From the NCBI GenBank assembly GCA_001275005.1, contig JWZX01002937.1, forward strand, positions 1 to 40,955: DNA of 40,955 bases, written 5' to 3'. The position numbers and the translations under genes were made by a program. Source of the stretch: Chrysochromulina tobinii. Lineage: Eukaryota > Haptophyta > Prymnesiales > Chrysochromulinaceae. Position 1 is the first letter of the stretch; every line of letters begins with the position of its first letter. This document shows positions 34,312-40,955 of the stretch, piece by piece. The notes beneath the pieces were generated by a model, which was given only the letters and a program-made list of their open reading frames with translations, was not told the DNA's origin and did no database searches.

Positions 34312-35930
34312 ATGGTCCTGGGGCAGGGCGGACCGCAGGACTTGCCGGAGGCGCGGCGGCTGTACAGCCTCGGAGCCGCGCAGGGAGATGCTGAGGCGCA
34401 GTTCAACCTTGGGGTCATGCACGAGGACGGGCATGGCGGATTGCAGGACTCACTAGGTGCGCGGCGGCTGTATGGCCTCGCGGCCGCGCAGGGGCATGCT
34501 AAAGCGCAGTTCAACCTCGGGTTCATGCACCACGAAGGGCAGGGCGGACGCAAGGACTTGCCGGAGGCGCGGCGGCTGTATGGCCTCGCGGCCGTCGCAG
34601 GGGAATGCTAGAGCGCAGTGCAACCTCGGGATCATGCACTACTACGGGCAGGGCGGACCACAGGACTTGCTGGAGGCGCGGCGGCTATATGGCCTCGCAG
34701 CCGCGCAGGGGAATGCTCGAGCGCAGTTCAACCTTGGGGTCATGCACTTTGAAGGGCAGGGCGGACCACAGGACTTGCTGGAGGCGCGGCGGCTATATGG
34801 CCTCGCGGCCGCGCAGGGGCATGCTGATGCGCAGTTCAACCTCGGGCTCATGCACGAGGACGGGCAGGGCGGACGCAAGGACGTGCTAGAGGCGCGGCGG
34901 CTGTTTGGCTTCGCAGCTGCGCAAGGCCACGAGCCAGCATTGAGCGAGGCGGAGCGACTGGCCAACGCTATGGCTGAGGCTCTGCTGGCTGAGGATGAGG
35001 CTGAGAAGAGCAAAGCGTCCAAAGTCAAGAAGAAGAAGAAGAAGAGCAGCAACCAGGTTCGTTCAGATGCAAAGGCCGAGGCGGGTTTGGCGGTGGAGGC
35101 CGAGGCTCGGAAGCAAGCCGATGCTCGTGAGATCGAGGCAGCAAACGCCCTAGTGACGGCGAGGGAGCAAGAGGAGGCCGAGGTTGCCCAGGCGGAGGTG
35201 GAGTCCAAGGCAGAGATGGAGGGGCAAGCTCGCAAGCAGGCAGAGCAGGAGGCACAGGCGGCGGAAGCACAGGCGCAGGCTGCAGCAGCGGCAGCAGCAG
35301 CGACGGAGAAGGCGAGGAAGCCGCCTGATCACTTCCTCTGCCCGATCACGCAGGACGTCATGATCGACCCTGTCTCGGCTGCGGACGGCCACATGTACGA
35401 GCGGCGCGCGATCGAGGACTGGTTCATCGGCCACTCGACCAGCCCGATGACGGGCGCGAAGCTCGAGGTTAAGTCGCTCTTCCCCAATTACGCCATCCGC
35501 AGTCTCATCCGCACGTGGCAGGAGCTCTAGCGCTCAGTACGAGAGTCATGATCGCCCAGGAGCACGCGCCGTCGTACCAGCAGCAGCACAACCCGACGAG
35601 CTCCCAAGCGCTGCACCCTTGCCCTGCTGCTGTGCTTCAGACACGGGCTCCTCCTCTTGGCCAGAGAAGGGGCGAGATGGGCATGGCGGGCGAGGCGGGC
35701 ACGGGCGAGGCGCGCGCGCGGCGGCGGATGGAGGAGCGCCGGGCGGAGCGGCTGCGTAGGAACGTTGGGCGAGGCGGGCTTACTTACTCAATGGATAACG
35801 ACGCGGGACGAGCTGTGACTCTCGCCCGGTGCGAGAAAAGAATGCGGGAGTAGTTTGAGCTAGTGCGCGTGTGGATGGCGGACGGACGGATCAAGATTAC
35901 TTGCGTTGAAAGTCGACAAAAGGCGCGTGC
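33659..35930 (+). repeat. Segmental duplication, left copy (contains the broken Sel1/U-box gene)
   Basis: The 5' flank (CCTCAGAGTGCGGTGATG..., GATATGTGTTCGGTTCGATT), the whole gene and the 3' flank (CAGTACGAGAGTCATGATCG, GATGGCGGACGGACGGATCA) all recur in 36376-39590 in the same order and orientation. The copies differ in Sel1 repeat number and in indels of the flanks. Confidence 0.85.
34312..35530 (+). pseudogene. Sel1-repeat/U-box protein, frameshifted copy (about 405 aa if intact)
   Basis: It has the same architecture as the gene at 36872 but only five full Sel1-like repeats and a terminal half repeat. Repeats 1-3 read from ATG 34312. At 34591-34600 the usual GCCGCGCAGG is GCCGTCGCAGG: one extra T, near 34595, shifts the frame, and translation from the ATG would end at 34611. 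The other frame continues to 35530 with repeats 3-6, a lysine run, an Ala/Glu coiled coil and the U-box (HFLCPITQDVMIDPVSAADG, then HMYERRAIEDWF, to LIRTWQEL). Apart from this base it looks intact, so it is either a very young pseudogene or an assembly/sequencing error. The U-box would act as a ubiquitin ligase domain, the Sel1 repeats as a protein-binding solenoid. Confidence 0.8.
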
Positions 35931-36375
35931 CGTCGCGGACGCGGTATCGACGCCCAGTGCCTGAGCCTGCGCTGTGAGGTGCGGCCGCATCGGTGCGGCA
36001 TTTAGAAAAATGTATCTTTGAATGCCGGGGCGTGCGGGGAAAGTATCGCCAGCACCTATAATACGACGCGCGGTCATGCTTCATCGTTCATGAAAAAGCG
36101 GGCTGCCCTGCGCCGCTGGGGGGACCGGGGCATGGACCGGGGGCACACCCACAGACATCAGGCCGCGCAAAAAGGCGCCCGCGGCCTCGAAGGGATTGCT
36201 GACGCCTTCGCGGCCGTACGCTCCGTCGGGCGATAAGATCTCGCCGTGTATCCCGTCTTGCTCCCCGAGCAAGACGTCCTCGAGGCCCGGCCGCAGGGCA
36301 TCGCGCATGCGCGGTCGCAGGGCCAGGTCCCCTTCCCACGCGTCCGCGATGCCCTCGACCGCCTCCGTGAGCAGC
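35531..36375. other. Region between the two duplicated blocks
   Basis: It begins with the 3' flank of the left copy (to about 35930). A 26-bp match to the glycosyltransferase gene lies at 36045-36070, then a minus-strand open segment (36081-36375) ends exactly where the right copy begins. No complete gene is supported. Confidence 0.5.
36045..36070 (+). pseudogene. 26-bp fragment identical to the glycosyltransferase-like gene
   Basis: The bases from ATCGCCAGCACCTATAATAC onward are identical to 39973-39998, where they encode IASTYNTT. It lies just upstream of the right duplication block and marks a likely rearrangement junction. Confidence 0.6.
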
Positions 36376-36376
36376 C
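36081..36376 (-). pseudogene. Possible fragment of an unidentified gene
   Basis: A minus-strand frame reads LLTEAVEGIADAWEGDLALR, then RDALRPGLEDVLLGEQDGIH and GEILSPDGAYGREGVSNPF, ending SPLFHER-stop. It is protein-like in composition, with no low complexity. It is cut at its N-terminal side exactly at the start of the right duplication block and has no convincing start codon. I do not recognise it. Confidence 0.3.
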
Positions 36377-36841
36377 CTCAGAGTGCGGTGATGAGTGTGC
36401 ACTGCCGGCTCGCTGTACCTACGTACTCGCGTCATCTCGGTGAATTTGGAACGCTCTACGATATGTGTTCGGTTCGATTCAAATCTTCATATGTGAGGTA
36501 TCTGGTATGTCGCGCCGTGTGCGTGACTGCGGAGCAGTCGCCGACTGGACTCGACTCACAACACACAAGTCATCTTCGTTGCACACTCTCAGATCACGTC
36601 GTGAGCGATGAGGCAGCGCAAGCATGGAAGGCCTCCCGACCCGACCACGCGCGCGGTCAATGTCGTCCGCCTCGTCACCCGACCGCCACACCGGCGCAAC
36701 CATCAACGGCGCATCCATTGCGCGCACGCACACGTGGCAAAACTGCTGTCTCGGATGATGTACGTGGTTCTGCAGACTTTAACGTGTACACTCTCTGCTG
36801 TTTGGATCTTGAACTTGGATCTATGGTCTGTGAAGATCATT

Positions 36842-36856
36842 CTGCATGCATTTGCA
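36842..36856 (+). promoter_or_regulatory. Conserved CTGCATGCATTTGCA element upstream of Sel1/U-box start
   Basis: The same 15-mer occurs at about 34248 upstream of the left copy. It is a palindrome-containing CATGCA-type motif 30 bp (right copy) and 64 bp (left copy) before the ATG. It may be a regulatory site or simply duplicated sequence. Confidence 0.3.
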
Positions 36857-36871
36857 TTCATAAAAGACACG

Positions 36872-39214
36872 ATGATGGTCTTCGATGGTCTGGGCGGGCC
36901 GCAGGACCTGGAGGAGGCGCGGCGGCTGTATGGCCTCGCAGCCGCGCAGGGGAATGCTGATGCGCAGTTCAACCTCGGTCTCATGCACGAGGACGGGCAG
37001 GGTGGGCGCAAGGACTTGCCGGAGGCGAGGCGGCTGTATGGCCTTGCGGCCGCGCAGGGGCATGCTGATGCGCAGTTCAACCTCGGGGTTATGCACGATG
37101 AAGGGCAGGGCGGACGCAAGGACTTGCCTGAGGCGCGGCGGCTGTATGGCCTTGCGGCCGCGCAGGGGCATGCTAAAGCGCAGTACATCCTCGGGGTCAT
37201 GCACCGCGAAGGGCATGGCGGACCGCAAGACTTGCCTGAGGCGCGGCGGCTGTATGGCCTCGCGGCCGCGCAGGGGGATCCTGAAGCGCAGTACAACCTC
37301 GGGGTCATGCACGACAAAGGGCATGGCGGACCGAAAGACTTGCCTGAGGCGCGGCGGCTGTATGGCCTCGCGGCCGCGCAGGGGCATGCTCAAGCGCAGT
37401 ACAACCTCGCGATCATGCACCGCGAAGGGCAGGGCGGACCGCAGGACTTGCCGGAGGCGCGGCGGCTGTATGGCCTCGCGGCCGAACAGGGGGATGCTCT
37501 TGCGCAGTTCAGCCTCGCGATCATGCACGACAAAGGGCATGGCGGACCACAAGACTTGCCTGAGGCGCGGCGGCTGTATGGCCTCGCGGCCGCGCAGGGG
37601 GATGCTGATGCGCAGTTCAGCATCGGGTTCATGCACCACGAAGGGCAGGGCGGACCGCAGGACTTGCCGGAGGCGCGGCGGTTGTATGGCCTCGCGGCCG
37701 CGCAGGGGCTTGCTAAAGCGCAGTACAACCTCGGGGGCATGCACCGCGAAGGTCAGGGCGGACCGCAGGACTTGCCGGAGGCGCAGCGGCTGTTTGGCCT
37801 CGCGGCCGCGCAGGGGCATGCTTGGGCGCAGTGCAACCTCGCGATCATGTACCACGAAGGGCAGGGCGGACGCAAGGACTTGCCTGAGGCGCGGCGGCTA
37901 TATGGCCTCGCGGCCGCGCAGGGGGATCCTGATGCGCAGTGCAGCCTCGGGATCATGCTTCACAAAGGGCAGGGCGGACGCAAGGACTTGCCGGAGGCGC
38001 GGCGGCTGTTTGGCCTCGCGGCCGCGCAGGGGGATCCTGATGCACAGTGCAGCCTCGGGATCATGCACCACGAAGGGCAGGGCGGACGCAAGGACTTGCC
38101 GGAGGCGCGGCGGCTGTATGGCCTTGCGGCCGCGCAGGGGGATGCTGATGCGCAGTTCAGCCTCGGGATCATGCACCACGAAGGGCAGGGCGGACCGCAG
38201 GACTTGCCGGAGGCGCGGCGGCTGTACGGCCTCGCAGCTGCGCAGGGGCATGCTAAAGCGCAGTTCAACCTCGGGATCATGCACCACGAAGGGCAGGGCG
38301 GACCGCAGGACTTGCCGGAGGCGCGGCGGCTGTATGGCCTTGCGGCCGCGCAGGGGCATGCTAATGCGCAGTGCAACCTCGGGGTTATGCACGAGGACGG
38401 GAGGGGCGGACCGCAGGACTCACCGGAGGCGCGGCGGCTATATGGCCTCGCGGCCGCGCAGGGGAATGCTACCGCGCAGTTCAACCTCGGCGTCATGCAC
38501 GAGGACGGGCTTGGCGGACGCAAGGACGTGCTAGAGGCGCGGCGGCTGTTTGGCCTCGCGGCTGCGCAAGGCCACGAGCGAGCGTTGAGCGAGGCGGAGC
38601 GACTGGCCAACGCTATGGCTGAGTCTCTGCTCGCTGAGGAGGAGGCTGAGAAGGGCAAAGCGTCCAAGGTCAAGAAGAAGAAGAAGAAGAATAAGAGCAG
38701 CAACCAAGTTCGTTTAGATGCAAAGGCCGAGGCGGGTTTGGCGGTGGAGGCCGAGCTAGCTCGAGAGCAAGCCGAGGCTCGCGAGATCGAGGCAGCGAAC
38801 GCCCTAGTGACGGCGAGGGAGCAAGAGGGGGCCGAGGCAGCCCAGGCGGAGGTGGAGTCCAAGGCAGCCCAGGCAGAGATGGAGGAGCAAGCTCGCAAGC
38901 AGGCAGAGCAGGAGGCACAGGCGGCGGAAGCACAGGCGCAGGCTGCAGCAGCGGCAGCAGCAGCGACGGAGAAGGCGAGGAAGCCGCCTGATCACTTCCT
39001 CTGCCCGATCACGCAGGACGTCATGATCGACCCGGTCTCGGCTGCGGACGGCCACATGTACGAGCGGCGCGCGATCGAGGACTGGTTCATCGGCCACTCG
39101 ACCAGCCCGATGACGGGCGCGAAGCTCGAGGTCAAGATACTCTTCCCCAATTACGCCATCCGCGGCCTCATCCGCACGTGGCAGGAAGTCCAGCGCTCAG
39201 TACGAGAGTCATGA
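36872..39214 (+). CDS. Sel1-repeat protein with C-terminal U-box (probable E3 ubiquitin ligase), about 780 aa
   Basis: From ATG 36872 (M-M-V-F-D-G), fifteen full 36-residue Sel1-like repeats of the form G(P/R)(Q/K)DLPEARRLYGLAAAQG plus HAxAQFNLGxMHxEGQG occupy residues ~8-550, followed by one degenerate repeat. A Lys-rich run, a ~110-residue Ala/Glu/Gln coiled coil, and a U-box (about 700-775) follow: HFLCPITQDVMIDPVSAADG, HMYERRAIEDWF, SPMTGAKLE, ending in a helix IRGLIRTWQE. The U-box recruits E2-ubiquitin; the Sel1 solenoid probably selects the substrate (family knowledge). The open frame reaches back to 36608, but the matching upstream DNA of the left copy contains stops, so I treat it as 5' UTR. 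The repeats are strikingly alike at DNA level, suggesting unequal exchange. Confidence 0.88.
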   Translation: MMVFDGLGGPQDLEEARRLYGLAAAQGNADAQFNLGLMHEDGQGGRKDLPEARRLYGLAAAQGHADAQFNLGVMHDEGQGGRKDLPEARRLYGLAAAQGHAKAQYILGVMHREGHGGPQDLPEARRLYGLAAAQGDPEAQYNLGVMHDKGHGGPKDLPEARRLYGLAAAQGHAQAQYNLAIMHREGQGGPQDLPEARRLYGLAAEQGDALAQFSLAIMHDKGHGGPQDLPEARRLYGLAAAQGDADAQFSIGFMHHEGQGGPQDLPEARRLYGLAAAQGLAKAQYNLGGMHREGQGGPQDLPEAQRLFGLAAAQGHAWAQCNLAIMYHEGQGGRKDLPEARRLYGLAAAQGDPDAQCSLGIMLHKGQGGRKDLPEARRLFGLAAAQGDPDAQCSLGIMHHEGQGGRKDLPEARRLYGLAAAQGDADAQFSLGIMHHEGQGGPQDLPEARRLYGLAAAQGHAKAQFNLGIMHHEGQGGPQDLPEARRLYGLAAAQGHANAQCNLGVMHEDGRGGPQDSPEARRLYGLAAAQGNATAQFNLGVMHEDGLGGRKDVLEARRLFGLAAAQGHERALSEAERLANAMAESLLAEEEAEKGKASKVKKKKKKNKSSNQVRLDAKAEAGLAVEAELAREQAEAREIEAANALVTAREQEGAEAAQAEVESKAAQAEMEEQARKQAEQEAQAAEAQAQAAAAAAAATEKARKPPDHFLCPITQDVMIDPVSAADGHMYERRAIEDWFIGHSTSPMTGAKLEVKILFPNYAIRGLIRTWQEVQRSVRES
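36884..38580 (+). repeat. 108-bp coding tandem repeat (Sel1 units)
   Basis: About sixteen copies of a 108-bp unit with cores such as GAGGCGCGGCGGCTGTATGG and GCGGCCGCGCAGGGG. Conservation includes synonymous positions, so the array is young or homogenised. Confidence 0.9.
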
Positions 39215-39813
39215 TCGCCCAGGAGCACGCGCCGTCGTACCAGCAGCAGCACAACCCGACAGGCTCCCAAGCGCTGCACCCTTGCCCTGCTGCTGTGCTT
39301 CAGACACGGGATCCTCCTCTTGCCAGAGAAGGGGCGCGGCGGGCGCGGCGGGCGCGGCGGGCGCAGCGCGCCCGCGGCGCGGCGGGGAGGATGGTGGAAC
39401 GGGCGGAGCGGCTGCGTTGGGCAAGGCGGGCTAGACTCAACGGAAATCGATGCGGGACAAACTGTGAACTCTCGCCCGGTGTGAGCAAAGAATGCGGGAG
39501 TAGTTTGAGCTAGTGCGGCATTTCTGATGGCGGACGGACGGATCAAGGTCGCTTGCGTTGAAACGCGAAACGGCACAAAGGTGCGTGAGTACGAAGTTCG
39601 GCATTGTTTCGTAAAGGAAATTAAATGAAGAACTCAAAAGTCATCTCAATGTCTCCTGGGGAAGTACATGTAACATCAGACCGAATGAAGATGTTTCCTG
39701 TCGCACCGTTGGCTGAGTTCGCAGGATATGGAAGGAATGCATGCATGCATTCGCTGCGGCAGAATTTCAACAGTTCTTTCACCTGAGGGTGCTGTGAGCG
39801 TTCCTCGCATCAG
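39215..39813. other. Intergenic region with an 18-bp perfect palindrome
   Basis: The first ~375 bp are the duplicated 3' flank of the Sel1/U-box gene. GAATGCATGCATGCATTC at 39735-39752 is a perfect 18-bp palindrome, 61 bp before the next ATG. No ORF is convincing. Confidence 0.5.
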
Positions 39814-40754
39814 ATGGCACCTCAGCACGCGTCGTGCGACATCGCTCAGCAACTGGGCAGCACGCCCGTTTACTTTTTACTGAGCAGCACTCCCGACCGT
39901 GCTGCGCGACTGCCGCGCATACTCGCCACCATGCGCCGGCAGTCTCTTCAACCAGCTGCCATTGTGCTCAGCATCGCCAGCACCTATAATACGACGCGAT
40001 TTGTCAATTCGTCCTACACCATCGCACCTGAGCTCCTCAACCAGCGGCCGAGGTTGCTCGTTCACACAGTGCCTCGCGACCTCGGTCCCATCACCAAGTA
40101 TGCGGGGGTCAATTACCTACTCGCTCATCTGCAGCCGGCCTCACTGGCTCGACGTGCAATTGTTGTTGTCGGGGACGATGACATATTCTATGGCTCGTCG
40201 TTCATCGAGGATTACGCATGTGCAGTTGCCTCAGGCCCCGAAAACGCAGTGTACTCGGTAAACGGGCGCGCCGCGAGCAACATGCAGAAAGAACAGATGG
40301 CCACAGCCCTCGATCCAAACTTGGTGCTCAGACACTGCTTCGCTGACGGCTCCCTCGAGTGTCACTTTCGACTCGCGCCCGTGTTCTCCAGTCTGGAATC
40401 GATCGCGATTGCCTGGGGCGACTGCTCTCGTCGTGCGTCATGGGCTTCCGAGGTGTTGGGCTGCGCGCTGGCATGCTCGAGGCGCTTGGCGACATGCACG
40501 TGCCGTCCGAGTGCTTCCTCGCCGATGATCTAGCCATCAGCTACTACCTTGCCCTGATGCAGCGCTCCACCGTGCGGCGGCTGCGGCTGCGCACCAAGTA
40601 CAAGTTCGACAATGAATTCGCGTGGAGCAACTCTTCCATCAACACCTTCCACCGGCAACGCAAGTTTGGCGTCAATCGGGCGTGCGCCGCCTCGTTGAGG
40701 TCGTTGATGCGCGCGTCGAAGCCCGACAAGCAGCCGACAAGCCGTGACGCGTGA
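39814..40754 (+). CDS. Glycosyltransferase-like protein with DDD motif, probably two exons (about 290 aa)
   Basis: The N-terminal part has PVYFLLSSTPDRAARLPRIL, LPRILATMRRQSLQPAAIVL, DLGPITKY and VVVGDDDIFYGSSFIEDY. The last has an acidic triad where GT-A fold transferases bind the nucleotide-sugar and metal. The C-terminal part has VMGFRGVGLRAGML and CFLADDLAISYYLAL, a second acidic pair typical of such proteins. The two parts are in different frames. My preferred model is an intron at 40324-40391 (TTG|GTGCTC ... GTGTTCTCCAG|TCT; 68 nt, phase 0), giving exons 39814-40323 and 40392-40754. A 1-2-nt frameshift between 40330 and 40420 is the alternative. The acceptor context CTCGCGCCCGTGTTCTCCAG resembles the myosin intron ends. 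No signal peptide or membrane anchor is evident. Acceptor and sugar are unknown. Confidence 0.6.
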
Positions 40755-40955
40755 AGACCGCGAGAGTGTGATTTAGCATTTAAGGTGAAAGGCCGCGAGG
40801 TGAGTCACGAGAGGCGTTGGTAGCCCGTTAAGCCGTAGCCCGTAGGTGTAGAATTTATCGACTTGAATGACGTGTTGCACGCCGGTGTGAAACGAGATCC
40901 GACAAAATTTTCGAACTCCCGCAATGCGGGACCCCACTCGACTTTTCTCGCGGCC
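40755..40955. other. Right end of window, no gene seen
   Basis: These 201 bp follow the glycosyltransferase-like gene and presumably include its 3' UTR. Nothing else is recognisable. Confidence 0.5.

Larger units (their letters stand above)
36376..39590 (+). repeat. Segmental duplication, right copy (contains the intact Sel1/U-box gene)
   Basis: It matches 33659-35930 through the 5' flank, the gene and the 3' flank, where both copies share GCGTGCCGTCG/GGTGCGTG-like ends near 35925 and 39585. It is longer mainly because the gene holds ten more 36-residue repeats. Confidence 0.85.

Noticed and set aside
36608-36871. 88-residue upstream extension of the intact Sel1/U-box gene
   Set aside because: The homologous DNA of the left copy is interrupted by stops and indels, so this is more likely 5' UTR.
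36885-38534. 549-aa plus-strand alternative frame over the Sel1 array
   Set aside because: It is a periodic frame produced by the 108-bp repeat; the Sel1 frame alone matches a known family and reaches the U-box.
34312-38580. Regular direct repeats that might suggest a CRISPR array or satellite
   Set aside because: The 108-bp units are contiguous, with no unique spacers, and encode Sel1 repeats in frame.

Overview
This is eukaryotic nuclear DNA. It is GC-rich, has spliceosomal introns, and carries orthologues of the splicing factor SYF2 and the actin-related protein Arp2, a myosin heavy chain, and long alanine-rich proteins. The small GT..AG introns with GTRCGY-like donors, a Sel1-repeat/U-box gene pair, a divergent non-LTR retrotransposon and armadillo repeats fused to a myosin all point to a unicellular alga. 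A haptophyte (Emiliania/Gephyrocapsa-like) is my best guess; a pelagophyte or other GC-rich protist is possible. The lineage is inferred, not proven. No organelle, viral or bacterial signature was seen, and no tRNA, rRNA or CRISPR array.

Layout. 1-10.4 kb (minus): a decayed non-LTR (LINE-like) retrotransposon running off the left edge. It has an ORF1 with a Pro/Ala tail, then an ORF2 with an apurinic-type endonuclease, reverse transcriptase, RNase H and a Cys/His zinc-finger tail. ORF2 is broken by one in-frame TAG and two mutually compensating frameshifts. 10.8-13.1 kb: SYF2 (minus) diverges from a C2H2 zinc-finger protein (plus) that also carries a UIM-like and a RING-like motif. 13.5-23.7 kb: two giant low-complexity genes in head-to-head orientation, one with AEAK, GANL and 11-residue amphipathic repeats, the other with a TPR-like patch and a long coiled coil. 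24.2-26.0 kb: Arp2 (minus, four exons). 26.3-27.7 kb: a single-repeat Myb protein (plus, two exons). 28.2-33.5 kb: a five-exon myosin whose tail is a predicted single alpha-helix plus 13 armadillo repeats. 33.7-39.6 kb: a tandem segmental duplication of a Sel1-repeat/U-box E3 ligase gene; the left copy has a 1-nt frameshift. 39.8-40.75 kb: a glycosyltransferase-like gene.

Themes. Arp2 (branched actin), a myosin and two predicted cytoskeletal or scaffold proteins lie within 20 kb. Ubiquitin-linked domains recur: U-box twice, UIM plus RING, and an LRLRGG hexapeptide inside the retrotransposon. The most unusual signal is in the introns. Several introns of different genes consist of sense-oriented ~10-12-nt tandem repeats built around CTGAY (a branch-point consensus), share near-identical 3' ends, and are bounded by direct repeats of adjacent exon sequence. 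One Arp2 intron is exactly two 84-bp repeats, each carrying a copy of the exon end. This suggests recent intron gain by tandem duplication or introner-like insertion.
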